The notes under the pieces were generated by a model that saw only the letters and a program-made list of their open reading frames with translations, ran no database searches and was not told the DNA's origin. Positions 8,805-17,070 of a stretch of DNA of 64,000 nucleotides are shown piece after piece; positions within the stretch are counted from its first letter, which is position 1; every line of letters starts with the position of its first letter. The stretch comes from an uncultured Verrucomicrobiota bacterium (GTDB taxonomy: Bacteria > Verrucomicrobiota > Kiritimatiellia > CAIQIC01 > Lenti-01). The position numbers were made by a program, and so were the translations under genes. The stretch covers positions 1 through 64,000 of the forward strand of contig CALMNW010000063.1 in the NCBI GenBank assembly GCA_937872095.1, written 5' to 3'.

Positions 8805-11066
8805 ATGAAACGGAAATGGATTCTGGGGCTATCCGGGTTGGTTCTTCTTGCGTTGGGGTTCGCCGCGCTGGCCGATCCTCCGACGGAAATCGATTACCAG
8901 GGCAAGATCCTGGTCAACGACATTCCCTTGACCGGGCCAGGCTATTTCAAGTACGCGATCGCCGATGAGGCCGGCACGACCAATTATTGGTCGCACGACG
9001 GCACGGCGACCGGCGAGCCGGCCACGTTCGTCACGAACGACTGCTACAACGGCGTGTTCAGCGCCGTTCTCGGCGGAGCGCCGATGGGCGACGTCGATCC
9101 GGCCATCTTCGCCGTGGATACCACGCTGGTCCTGCGCGTCTGGTTCAGCGGCGACGGCGTCGCCTTCGACGAGATGCTGCCGGCGCAGGATCTGCTGAGT
9201 TCGCCTTATGCCGTCAACGCCGATTTGCTCGACGGCTACCACGCGGCCGATCTGCTCGGCGGCGGAATTACGGAAACGGATCCCGTTTATGCGGCCAGCG
9301 CCGCGTTCGGCATCGCCGCCGGCGACATCGTCGATTGGGACACCGCCTACGGCTGGGGCGACCATGCCGCCGCGGGCTATGCCACGGGCACGCCTCTCTA
9401 CGTCGAGTCGGATCCGCTCTGGACGGCCGCCAGCAATTTCTACTACCAGAAGACCGAGGCGGACAGCCAGTTCGTGGACGTAGCGGGCGACACGATGACG
9501 GGGGCCTTGACGATCAATTCGGGGGCCGGCAACGAGCTGGTGGTGGACAGCGCGGGAAGCGTCGTGCGCGTCGGCAACGCCGCGGTTGTCTCGGGGGTCG
9601 GCGGCGTCGCCGTCGGTTCGCTTTCCGACGGGAGCAATCTCGGGGTGGCCGTGGGCATGGCTGCCGACGGCCAGAGCACCGGAGCGGCCTTGGGGGCTTC
9701 GGCGGATGCCAACTTCAACGGGTCGGCCGTCGGGTATCAGGCCAATGGCAGCGCCGGGGGCTCCGCCGTGGGTTATCAGGCCAACGGCAGCGCCAGCGGA
9801 TCGGCCGTCGGCCAGAGTTCCGTCGGGTTCTCCTACGGCGCCGCCGTCGGCTATGCCGCCAAGGCCGGATGGTATGGCGCGGCGGTGGGCCGCTCCGCCA
9901 ACGGCGCCACCAACGGCGTCGCCGTCGGCTTCGGCGCGAACGGCGCTTTCACCAACGTCGCCATCGGCGTCGCCGCCGATGCCCAGCAAGGGACGGAGCG
10001 CATCGCCATCGGGCACAACGTCACCAACGATCTGGACCACACGGCCCGTCTGCGCGGGGCGCTCTACATGGATGGCGGCCAAGCCGTGTTCGGCCGCCGG
10101 ACGTTCGCCACCGGCGCGTTCCAGCAGCTGCTGCCGTTGCCCCCGCTGGACAACGTCGTCTACGTGGCCACCAACGGCACCGCGGCGGGTCCGGGAACGA
10201 TCGACCGTCCGTTCGACGTGCCGCAGAACGCCTATGCCTACGCGGCGGTCAAATACGTCGGATTCCCGGCCACCGTCGTCATCGCTTCGGGGCAATACCC
10301 GGCCTTGAACATGAATGCGGGCAATATCCACGTGATCGGCGAAAGCCGGGCCGAGCTGGCCAGCCTGCTCATCACCGCCGCGGCCAACTCCATCCGGGGC
10401 AAGCAACGGGTCGAGAACCTGATCGTGACGGGCACGACCATCGTGGCGGCGGATCTCGGCGAAGACGTCAAGTTCCACAACTGCCGGTTCGAGCTCGGGC
10501 TGTACATCTACGGTCCGAACGTGGAAGTCCAGGATTGTTTCGCCATGGCCATGGACGCTTCCGCGGTGACCGTCGGGGACGGCATCAACAACATCGACGG
10601 CATCGCGCTGACCCAGTCTTCGTTCCTGAACGACTCGGGGGTCTACGGAACGTTGACGGTCAATCTGGGCGTATACAATTTCGAAGTGGTCGGCTGCCAG
10701 ATCGCGAACAAGTCGACGTTCTCCTGCATCCAGGATCTGGAGACAGGGCCGATGGTTCCGCTCCACTTGTACACCCACAATTACATCGTCGGCGATCCTG
10801 CGGGCATTTCGGTGCGGGATCCGGTGGTCGGGGCCGGGTCGGGGCCGACGATTGCCTTCACCCAAAACACCGTTCTCGGAGGCGTGGGGATGAACGGCAA
10901 TTCCCAGTTCTACGCCAACAACATTGTCTATGGACTGATCAACAACGTGGGCGGGCCGGGTACGCCGGGCTGGCTGCAGTTCGGCGCCGGAACCGGATTG
11001 GACGGGGCGGGCAACACCGAGCATGAGACGGTCGTGCCGCCGCTTCCCGTATCTTGGGTGGACTAG
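8805..11066 (+). CDS. Secreted YadA-like head repeat / beta-helix fusion adhesin
   Basis: A 753-residue exported protein. The signal peptide (about 1-23) ends near FAALA, and a domain beginning IDYQGKI (about residues 26-150) follows, common in PVC surface proteins. Residues about 265-405 carry roughly ten copies of a 14-residue repeat of AVGxxA type, the pattern of trimeric autotransporter (YadA/Hia) head domains. Residues about 450-720 look like a right-handed beta helix opening with VVYVATNGTAAGPG. There is no C-terminal membrane anchor, so this is not a classical autotransporter. AAGGAGG at 8792-8798, 6 nt before ATG 8805, fixes the start although the frame is open upstream. The next gene begins 8 nt after the stop, implying cotranscription. 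Confidence 0.8.
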   Translation: MKRKWILGLSGLVLLALGFAALADPPTEIDYQGKILVNDIPLTGPGYFKYAIADEAGTTNYWSHDGTATGEPATFVTNDCYNGVFSAVLGGAPMGDVDPAIFAVDTTLVLRVWFSGDGVAFDEMLPAQDLLSSPYAVNADLLDGYHAADLLGGGITETDPVYAASAAFGIAAGDIVDWDTAYGWGDHAAAGYATGTPLYVESDPLWTAASNFYYQKTEADSQFVDVAGDTMTGALTINSGAGNELVVDSAGSVVRVGNAAVVSGVGGVAVGSLSDGSNLGVAVGMAADGQSTGAALGASADANFNGSAVGYQANGSAGGSAVGYQANGSASGSAVGQSSVGFSYGAAVGYAAKAGWYGAAVGRSANGATNGVAVGFGANGAFTNVAIGVAADAQQGTERIAIGHNVTNDLDHTARLRGALYMDGGQAVFGRRTFATGAFQQLLPLPPLDNVVYVATNGTAAGPGTIDRPFDVPQNAYAYAAVKYVGFPATVVIASGQYPALNMNAGNIHVIGESRAELASLLITAAANSIRGKQRVENLIVTGTTIVAADLGEDVKFHNCRFELGLYIYGPNVEVQDCFAMAMDASAVTVGDGINNIDGIALTQSSFLNDSGVYGTLTVNLGVYNFEVVGCQIANKSTFSCIQDLETGPMVPLHLYTHNYIVGDPAGISVRDPVVGAGSGPTIAFTQNTVLGGVGMNGNSQFYANNIVYGLINNVGGPGTPGWLQFGAGTGLDGAGNTEHETVVPPLPVSWVD

Positions 11067-11074
11067 GAGCGGGG

Positions 11075-11602
11075 ATGATGAAAAAGCGAATTCCACTCCT
11101 GGGGTCGCTGGGGCTGGCCGCGCTGGGGTGCGCGCTGGTCCTGTCCACGGCCGCCGGCGGCCGCGTCGGCGGTCCAGCGGAGATCGTCTATGAGCGCATG
11201 GGCTCCGGCGGCGCGAACTATGCGACGAACGGAGTCACCAAGCTCGGCGGATCGATCGGGCAGGGCTACGTCCCGTATATCGCCACGAACGCGGCCGGGG
11301 AGGTCTTCCTCAACGGCTTCTGGAAGGCGGAAACGGCCTGCATGCTCTACAATCCGAGCATCACGCAGATCGTGCAGGAGACCAACCAGGTCACCATCAC
11401 GTTCCTCGTGGTGAACAGCAACACCTACTCGGTGGAATACGTCGATATCGAGGCCGGCGGCCTCGAAGCCGGCGTGCATTTCATCACCAACGAAGTCGCA
11501 ACGCTGACGGGCGTGGGCGGCGCCGGTGCGACCACGACCGTCTGGCACGACGTCAGCGGCAGCACGAATCGCGCCAAGTTCTATATCATCCGGTGCGAAT
11601 AG
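11075..11602 (+). CDS. Small secreted protein with shared C-terminal sandwich domain
   Basis: A 175-residue exported protein with a basic start (MMKKR), a hydrophobic core and an alanine-rich cleavage region near residues 20-30. The rest is beta-rich with a segment NTYSVEYVDIEAGG, and it ends in an aromatic strand (AKFYIIRCE) like several other secreted proteins here. AGGAG overlaps the stop codon of the adhesin gene upstream; ATG 11075 or 11078 could be the start. It probably shares a transcript with the adhesin and may be its partner on the surface. I do not recognise the family. Confidence 0.7.
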   Translation: MMKKRIPLLGSLGLAALGCALVLSTAAGGRVGGPAEIVYERMGSGGANYATNGVTKLGGSIGQGYVPYIATNAAGEVFLNGFWKAETACMLYNPSITQIVQETNQVTITFLVVNSNTYSVEYVDIEAGGLEAGVHFITNEVATLTGVGGAGATTTVWHDVSGSTNRAKFYIIRCE

Positions 11603-11681
11603 GGCGTGTGTCGAAATGCCGTAGCTGGCGATCATCCCCTCGACGGGGTCGGGGGGAAAAGGGGTGCGTGTGCCCAGAGGG

Positions 11682-11848
11682 TATTCGCTTATTCTGTAGC
11701 CACCGAACAAGACCGGCACGAGGTTCCGCCGCCGCCAAGGCTATGGCGGACAAGCTGTGCCGGCTCCAAACAGCCGAGCAATCCATGTCTTTGGAGTCCC
11801 CGACGAACCCCGTCGGGGGATATTCGGTGGCTACAGAATAAGCGAATA
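11682..11848. mobile_element. MITE-like element with 26-bp perfect terminal inverted repeats
   Basis: The 336-nt gap 11603-11938 has no gene. It contains a 26-bp sequence (11682-11707, starting TATTCGCTTATTCTG) whose exact reverse complement lies at 11823-11848. Between them are two internal hairpins: CCGCC...GGCGG around 11730-11749 with the core CGCCAAGGCTATGGCGG, and CCCCGACG/CGTCGGGG at 11798-11818. No target-site duplication is visible and no protein is encoded. The core resembles the repeats that flank the AT-rich island at 36.1 and 40.6 kb. It could be a non-autonomous transposon or a structured REP-like repeat. Confidence 0.55.
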
Positions 11849-11938
11849 TGCTCCGACATGGGCATGAACTCGTCACTAAAAGGAGGTGACCGGAAGCCGT
11901 GACCGCCAGCGGCGTGCGAAACAGGGCGGCCGTGTTGG

Positions 11939-12271
11939 TCAGTCCGCCAGTTTTTCGCAAACCAGCCGATTCAGGCTGATGCCGGCCTCGGAGGCCTCCA
12001 TCACCAGCGCCTGGTGCCGGGTCGGCGGAACCCGCACGACGAATCGGCCGCTGTAGCGGCGGGTGGCGACCGGTTCGGGAACGGGTTCGCCCGCGGCGCG
12101 TAGGTCGGCCTCGGCCTCCGCCGCCACGCGGCGGATTCCCTTGAGCGCGGCTTCCGGGGAGCGGGCCAGCCAGCTCAAGCTTGGAAATTCCGCGCAAAGG
12201 CCCACGTGTTCCTGGTCTTCTTCCGACCAGGTCACGCGGTAGGTGTAGCGATCGTTTCCGGGTGTTTTCAT
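11939..12271 (-). CDS. hicB: HicB-family antitoxin
   Basis: A 110-residue protein with the partial RNase H-like fold of HicB antitoxins at the N terminus (about 1-60, with the typical EFPSLSWLARSPEAALKGI segment) and a C-terminal ribbon-helix-helix DNA-binding segment (about 80-110; FVVRVPPTRHQAL). It should neutralise the HicA toxin and repress the operon. Its ATG overlaps the toxin's stop codon by 4 nt, so translation is coupled. The upstream part of the open frame runs through hicA and is not used. The toxin-first gene order is normal for hicAB. Confidence 0.88.
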   Translation of the reverse strand: MKTPGNDRYTYRVTWSEEDQEHVGLCAEFPSLSWLARSPEAALKGIRRVAAEAEADLRAAGEPVPEPVATRRYSGRFVVRVPPTRHQALVMEASEAGISLNRLVCEKLAD

Positions 12272-12513
12272 GGCATGTTCAACTTCTCGATGGCTTTGAG
12301 GATTTGTCTGATCTGATAGGCCTTGGCCATGCCGCGGTCGTTCTGGACATTGACCCGCGGGTCGCCGGGCCATGGCGTGCGGTACAGGCGATGGCTCGAT
12401 CCGCTTTGGCGGGGTGATCCAAAGAAGTGTTCGCATACCTTGCAGGCTTCCGAAAAACGGATGCCCTTGGGGTTGTCCCGCATGGCTGCCAATACCTCCT
12501 CGACCTTAGACAT
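12268..12513 (-). CDS. hicA: HicA-family mRNA interferase toxin
   Basis: An 81-residue protein of the double-stranded-RNA-binding-like HicA family, which cleaves mRNA independently of or on the ribosome to stop growth. The conserved catalytic histidine is in the GSSHRLYR segment (H41), followed by the strand VNVQND and the C-terminal helix AYQIRQILKAIEKL. Length is typical to slightly long. It is the first gene of the hicA-hicB operon. No Shine-Dalgarno is evident, and the predicted promoter lies so close that the transcript may be leaderless. Confidence 0.87.
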   Translation of the reverse strand: MSKVEEVLAAMRDNPKGIRFSEACKVCEHFFGSPRQSGSSHRLYRTPWPGDPRVNVQNDRGMAKAYQIRQILKAIEKLNMP

Positions 12514-12519
12514 GAAGAT

Positions 12520-12547
12520 AAGATACCATTAATGATATCAAAGTCAA
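12520..12547 (-). promoter_or_regulatory. hicAB promoter with overlapping palindromic operator
   Basis: On the minus strand TTGACT (12547-12542) and TATCTT (12525-12520) are 16 bp apart. Overlapping them is an 18-bp near-perfect palindrome (12522-12539, GATACCATT/AATGATATC, one mismatch). This fits autorepression by the ribbon-helix-helix tail of HicB. The predicted start of transcription falls at or next to the hicA ATG. Confidence 0.6.
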
Positions 12548-12559
12548 GCGGGGCCGAAT

Positions 12560-12601
12560 TCAATCCACCACGCATTTTCTCAGGTGCGGGTCCGTGCGGA
12601 G
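12560..12601 (-). pseudogene. 14-codon remnant of a glycerol-1-phosphate dehydrogenase 3' end
   Basis: Thirteen codons plus a stop (LRTDPHLRKCVVD) are identical in protein sequence to the C terminus of the dehydrogenase gene that ends at 13218. The DNA differs at six positions, all synonymous. Similarity stops upstream of these codons. This is what remains of a second, diverged copy of that gene, now separated from the intact copy by the membrane protein gene 12634-13173. Confidence 0.75.
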
Positions 12602-12633
12602 GGCACGGCGGAACCGCGGTGCGGAACGGACGG

Positions 12634-13173
12634 CTAGGGGCCCGCCGGTGGAATGACCGAAGCGGAACGTTGTGCGCGGCGCAGGTGTCTGCCGAAGCGG
12701 GAAAAGGAGCGGGCCAGAATACGGTAGAAGACCAGGGTCGCGACCGGGAAGATCAGCCGATAGAAGGGCAAGAGGCTGTCGGAGCTGCCGTCGAAGTATC
12801 GTCCTAGCGCACGGAGGATGCCGACCAGCACGATCAGCAGGGGAATCATTCCGGCAAAAAACCGAACGCTGGCGGGGAGCGACAGGACGGTGTAGCGCTC
12901 GATGAAATGAAGTCCGTCGATCTGTCGGTTGGCGCGATAGAGATGGCGCATTCCGTAAAGGATGGCCCAGACCATCAGGATGCTGGTGAGCAAGGCCAGG
13001 GCGGAGTCTATGCCGGACGGCCGTTCGCCGTAACGGGGGGCGAACCGGCCGAGCGGTCCACCGGCCAAACCGGCGAGCAGCATGGGTAACAGCAGATATT
13101 TGATTTTTTCGCGCTCGGATACCTGTCCGTTCGCCAATTCCGCTTCGAGCAATTCCGACGACCATAGTCTCAT
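12634..13173 (-). CDS. Small integral membrane protein of unknown function
   Basis: A 179-residue protein with about four hydrophobic segments (around 26-45, 58-80, 100-125 and 140-155) and a basic C-terminal tail (RFGRHLRRAQR). AGGAGG sits 5 nt before ATG 13173, so the start is firm. It lies between the intact dehydrogenase gene and a 14-codon remnant of a second copy of it, which suggests it came in with, or was trapped by, a duplication. No family recognised. Confidence 0.7.
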   Translation of the reverse strand: MRLWSSELLEAELANGQVSEREKIKYLLLPMLLAGLAGGPLGRFAPRYGERPSGIDSALALLTSILMVWAILYGMRHLYRANRQIDGLHFIERYTVLSLPASVRFFAGMIPLLIVLVGILRALGRYFDGSSDSLLPFYRLIFPVATLVFYRILARSFSRFGRHLRRAQRSASVIPPAGP

Positions 13174-13217
13174 GGTGCCTCCTGTTTGAGGTCGGATCTT
13201 ACCGAATCATTGTCGAA

Positions 13218-14270
13218 TCAGTCCACCACGCACTTCCGCAGGTGCGGATCGGTGCGGAGGAATTCCTCGGCTTCGGGCAGGCAGTCGCGAGACGACAGCA
13301 CCGTGTAGAAGTCTTGCTTGATGGAGGGGGCGATCCGAAGGGCTTGGAGCCAGTCGGCGCGCCGGAAAGGCTGGGCTTCGATGGTCCGCCAAAAGCCCGT
13401 TTTATCGAACAAATCGGCGATGAGTTCGGCGTTGTGCCGTTGGAGGAGGCTCACGAGATAGGTGGCCACGCCGACCTGCAGGCCGTGCATGCGGGGTTTG
13501 CCCCCGAGGGAATCCAGCGCGTGCGAAATGAGATGCTCGCTGCCGCTGGCCGGGCGCGACGATCCGCAGACTTCCATGGCGATGCCGTTGAGCATCAGCG
13601 AGGTGCCCAGCAAGCGCACGCCTTCCAAATCGCGCTGCGGCCGGGCGATGAACTGGAACACCGTGGCGTCGGACAGCAACGCGGCGAAATCGTCCACGAA
13701 GGTGCCGACCGCGTTGAAGGCCAATTTCCAGTCCGCCACGGCGGTCAGTTTGGCGACGAGGTCGCCCACGCCGGCCAACCAGAGGATTTCAGGCGCGGCC
13801 AGGCAGACCTCCGTGTCGATGACGACTCCGAAGGGCATGGCGGAGGGCAGGGACTTGCGTTTGCCTGCGAGCGTGAGGCTCGACTGCGGGCTGCAAAAGC
13901 CGTCGTTGGAAAGGGACGTCGGCACGGCGAGATAGGGGATGCGGGTGAGGTACGAGACGTATTTGGCGACGTCGAGCGCCTTGCCGCCCCCATAGCCCAC
14001 GATGGCCCGGGTTTTGGCGGGCACTTGCGGAAACAGCTCGCGGGCCTGCTCGAAAGACGCTTCTTTCACCGGCCAGCGCTGCAGAACGGCGATGTTTTCC
14101 GCCTGCAGGCCGTCGCACAGACGTTTCATCAGGTCGTCGTTCAGGTCTTCGCTGTGCAGCACGACGATTTCGGAAAACGCGTTTCGGCGGGCGTAGAGGC
14201 CGACGCGCCCGGCGGCGCCGGGCTTGACGCGGACGAGATTGGGAATGGAGATCTGGGTGCGGTTCAGCAT
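13218..14270 (-). CDS. araM: sn-Glycerol-1-phosphate dehydrogenase family protein (AraM/EgsA type)
   Basis: A 350-residue member of the iron/zinc-containing alcohol dehydrogenase superfamily. The family reduces dihydroxyacetone phosphate to sn-glycerol-1-phosphate with NAD(P)H, using a divalent metal. Visible are the nucleotide-binding GYGGGKALD (93-100), the PTSLSNDGFCSP segment, and likely metal ligands D170, H250 and H262 in the contexts GVGDL, EHLISH and MHGLQ. The gene begins inside the 3' end of a HAD phosphatase gene (7-nt overlap), so the two are translated together. The product could feed ether-lipid-like or other glycerol-phosphate chemistry. A related superfamily function cannot be excluded. 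Confidence 0.85.
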   Translation of the reverse strand: MLNRTQISIPNLVRVKPGAAGRVGLYARRNAFSEIVVLHSEDLNDDLMKRLCDGLQAENIAVLQRWPVKEASFEQARELFPQVPAKTRAIVGYGGGKALDVAKYVSYLTRIPYLAVPTSLSNDGFCSPQSSLTLAGKRKSLPSAMPFGVVIDTEVCLAAPEILWLAGVGDLVAKLTAVADWKLAFNAVGTFVDDFAALLSDATVFQFIARPQRDLEGVRLLGTSLMLNGIAMEVCGSSRPASGSEHLISHALDSLGGKPRMHGLQVGVATYLVSLLQRHNAELIADLFDKTGFWRTIEAQPFRRADWLQALRIAPSIKQDFYTVLSSRDCLPEAEEFLRTDPHLRKCVVD

Positions 14271-14929
14271 GGCGGTTCCTCCAGCAGGGCTGCGGCGATC
14301 TGCGACCAGGTTTCGAAAGGGCGATAGGGTTCGCCGGTCGTCTTCAAATGATGGGCGAGCCAGCCGCGCGCAAAACGGTTTTCGGGGGCGACGAGATTCG
14401 CCGGCGCCAGATCGGGACGGCCGTCGCCCGCGAAGATCGCCCGCGGATCGCGCGCCAGCGCCGCCCGGACGATCGCGCACTTGTCGATGCCCGTCTCGCG
14501 CTTGAAATAGGGCGAGGCCGTCGGCAACGTCAGGCGCAGGCCCGTCTCCGGGGCGAAAACGCCGGGATTGGCATGGACTTCCAGTTCCACGCCGGCCTGG
14601 GCGAGCAATCGCTCGATGTACCACCCGCAGCCGGCCGAAGCCACGACGATTTCCCAACCCGCCGCGCGCAGCCGCGCCACGGAGTCTTTCAGCGTCGGGT
14701 CGAGCTGCATGTCGACCAAGACTTTCTCGATGCCGGGCCAATCGGCGCGGATGGAGCCGAAAATGCCGGCCAGCGCCTCGAAATGGGTGATCCGTCCGGC
14801 GACGTAGTCTTGCCAGTAGTCGTGGTCGGCGGCCGTCGGCAGGTCGCGCCGGGCCAGATCGAAGAAATCGAACTTCGTCATCGTGCCGTCGAAGTCGGAA
14901 ACCAAAATGCGATGGAAACGCTTGCGCAT
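14264..14929 (-). CDS. HAD-superfamily phosphatase (MtnX/phosphoserine phosphatase-like)
   Basis: A 221-residue cytosolic HAD hydrolase of subfamily IB. The nucleophile motif SDFDGTMT (D12, D14) is at the N terminus, motif II serine/threonine is in VVASAGCG, and the acidic motif IV is in FAGDGRPD. The small alpha-helical cap with FEALAGIF resembles MtnX-like enzymes. The 7-nt overlap with the glycerol-1-phosphate dehydrogenase argues that it acts on a product or relative of that reaction, for example by dephosphorylating a glycerol or sugar phosphate. This is inference; no methionine-salvage genes are nearby. Confidence 0.8.
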   Translation of the reverse strand: MRKRFHRILVSDFDGTMTKFDFFDLARRDLPTAADHDYWQDYVAGRITHFEALAGIFGSIRADWPGIEKVLVDMQLDPTLKDSVARLRAAGWEIVVASAGCGWYIERLLAQAGVELEVHANPGVFAPETGLRLTLPTASPYFKRETGIDKCAIVRAALARDPRAIFAGDGRPDLAPANLVAPENRFARGWLAHHLKTTGEPYRPFETWSQIAAALLEEPPC

Positions 14930-14986
14930 GTCGGGCAGTAAAGCATACCGCAGGAAAACAGGAAATGCCGGAAACCGGCGGAAAAA

Positions 14987-15184
14987 TCAGCGCAGGGACA
15001 GCAGCAGCGGCAGCAGCAGGAGCGCAAGCAGCAACGCCACGATCCAGATCAGGTTCCGGTGCAGGGGGCCGCGCGCCGGGAATTCGTAGCCGCAGATGGG
15101 ACAGCGGTTCTCGTTGGCCGGCACCTCGACCGCGCATCCGGGGCATTCCCGGGTCGTGAATTTCGCGTGGGGATCGATCTTCAT
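14987..15184 (-). CDS. Small zinc-ribbon, tail-anchored membrane protein
   Basis: A 65-residue protein with one zinc ribbon (CPGC...CPICGYEFP) followed by a strongly hydrophobic leucine-rich segment ending two residues before the C terminus. The topology suggests a tail-anchored protein with a cytoplasmic ribbon. ATG 15184 is chosen; a GTG at 15211 would add nine residues but neither has a clear ribosome-binding site. Similar ribbon proteins occur at 2793-3716 and 44019-44231. Function unknown. Confidence 0.6.
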   Translation of the reverse strand: MKIDPHAKFTTRECPGCAVEVPANENRCPICGYEFPARGPLHRNLIWIVALLLALLLLPLLLSLR

Positions 15185-15408
15185 CGCCCCGAGTAAATCA
15201 TATTCCGACACGGCGGGAAAGTCCGTCGCGCGCCGGAGATTGCCCGGATTGTCCGGCTCACAATCGGGAGAATCCGCGAAAATGTTGCGGATTTTCGCGC
15301 GAGCGGGATGCAGGGCGCAGATTGTGCGGTACCTTGTCGTACAACCATGATGAAACGCCGAGCCCGTCCAACCGAATCCACGTCTGTTCAGCCTGCGGAG
15401 ATTGCCCT

Positions 15409-17010
15409 ATGAACATGAAGCCTTCCGTCGTCTGGCCGCGCATGGCGCAGCCGTTGTTTCGCCGAGACAAGCGGGGGGGATTCGCACTCGCTTTCGCGGC
15501 GATGCTGGCGCTGGTCGTGCCGGCGCGCGCCCAGGTCGTGGCCGGCTACTATCCGGAGTGGCGACGCTGGAGCTATCCGCCTTCCGCCGTGCCGTTGGAA
15601 CACCTGACGCACGTCATCTACTGCTTTGCCTGGCCAAACGCCGACGGAAGCATCGCCTATCCCGACGGATTCCTGGATCCCGTGCCGGAACTGGCCCAGC
15701 GGGTCCACGCCGCCGATAAGAAGCTGCTGCTTTCGCTCGGCGGCGCGCTCGATTCCGACGGCTTCGCGCCCCTGGCGGCGAACGCGGCGGCTCGTTCCCG
15801 GTTCATCTCCGCGCTCACGGACTTCTGCTTGGCCCACCGCTTCGACGGCATCGATCTGGACTGGGAATTTCCCGCCAGCGCCGCGGAAGGAGCGAATCTG
15901 ACCCAGTTGGTCCGGGAAATCCGCGCGCATTGGAGCCAAGTCGCGCCCCAACTGATGTTGACCATGACGATCGGTCCCACCGATTGGTCGGCCAAATATT
16001 TCGACGTGGCCGCGCTCCATCCGTTGCTGGACTGGATCGACGTCATGACCTACTGCTACTACGGCTCCTGGTCGGGAATGTCCGGCCACAACGCCCCGCT
16101 GTACTCCGATCCGGCGGACCCCCAGAAGGCGGGCTCCGCGGACCAGAGCATCCGGCAGTATTTCCACGACCAGCGCGGCGTTCCTTATGAAAAAATGACC
16201 TTGGGAATTCCGTTCTACGGCCTGACCTTCACCGGGACCACCCAGCTGTACCATTCCGCCAGCGGGGGCAAGGCCACATTCTACAAAGACGTCGCCTCCC
16301 TCGATTACGCGGTTCACTGGGACGGCACGTCCTGGGTGCCGTATCTCACGTCGCCCCTGAACGGCGGTACCATCGTTCCGTTCGACGATCCCGATTCGGT
16401 TCGCTTGAAATGCCTGTATGCCCAATCCAAGGGCTTGGCGGGCGTCGCGATCTGGGAACTCAGCCAAGACGCCGTCGCCATCGGCGACCAGCCGCTGCTG
16501 GCCGCCATCGGCGAAGAAATGCTGGGAGGAGAGGAACCCCCGCCGCCGCCCCCGCCCGAACCCGTGAACGATTTCGCGACGGGCGAGATCCGGAACCTTG
16601 GCAGCGTTTCCGGAGGATTGTCCGCCCTGCTGGCCGACGACGACGGCTACGAATCCATCCGGGAAGAGTTTTCGAGAGGCTCTACCAAGAAACGGTACTC
16701 CTATCTGGGCCACACCTGGATGATCGACGTCGCGGGCGGAAAGTCGGTGGCGTTCCATCTGCAGGCGCATCAATCCGCCAGCGCGGACGGCGATCATTTC
16801 ACGTTCGCCTATTCGACGAACAACGTGAGCTTCGTCGCCATGTTGACGGTGTCGAAAACAAAGGACGACGACGTCACGCAGGTCTACGCCCTGCCGGCCA
16901 CCTTGAAGGGCAAGGTCTATATCCGGGTCCTCGACACCGTGCGCAAAGCGGGGACCACCGCGCTCGACACCCTTTACGTCGACCAGATGTTCATCCGCTC
17001 CTCGCCGTAG
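15409..17010 (+). CDS. Secreted GH18 chitinase-like glycoside hydrolase
   Basis: A 533-residue exported enzyme. A basic N terminus and hydrophobic segment end near PARAQ (signal peptide, about 1-41). The GH18 TIM barrel (about 42-365) has the substrate-facing AGYYPEW strand, LLLSLGG, the catalytic DGIDLDWE (D146-E153, with E153 the acid/base), the MTYCYYG strand and the terminal GVAIWELSQD. A linker of prolines (PPPPPPPEP) leads to a C-terminal domain of about 150 residues, beta-rich and possibly carbohydrate-binding. It should cut chitin or another beta-1,4-N-acetylglucosamine polymer outside the cell. ATG 15409 fits GGAG at 15397-15400 and the signal peptide; the frame continues upstream. 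Confidence 0.9.
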   Translation: MNMKPSVVWPRMAQPLFRRDKRGGFALAFAAMLALVVPARAQVVAGYYPEWRRWSYPPSAVPLEHLTHVIYCFAWPNADGSIAYPDGFLDPVPELAQRVHAADKKLLLSLGGALDSDGFAPLAANAAARSRFISALTDFCLAHRFDGIDLDWEFPASAAEGANLTQLVREIRAHWSQVAPQLMLTMTIGPTDWSAKYFDVAALHPLLDWIDVMTYCYYGSWSGMSGHNAPLYSDPADPQKAGSADQSIRQYFHDQRGVPYEKMTLGIPFYGLTFTGTTQLYHSASGGKATFYKDVASLDYAVHWDGTSWVPYLTSPLNGGTIVPFDDPDSVRLKCLYAQSKGLAGVAIWELSQDAVAIGDQPLLAAIGEEMLGGEEPPPPPPPEPVNDFATGEIRNLGSVSGGLSALLADDDGYESIREEFSRGSTKKRYSYLGHTWMIDVAGGKSVAFHLQAHQSASADGDHFTFAYSTNNVSFVAMLTVSKTKDDDVTQVYALPATLKGKVYIRVLDTVRKAGTTALDTLYVDQMFIRSSP

Positions 17011-17070
17011 CCCAGAGGGGGGGCCGGATTCCGAAAACGCCGCGGTCAATCCGGGGCAGGAGGGGCGTCT

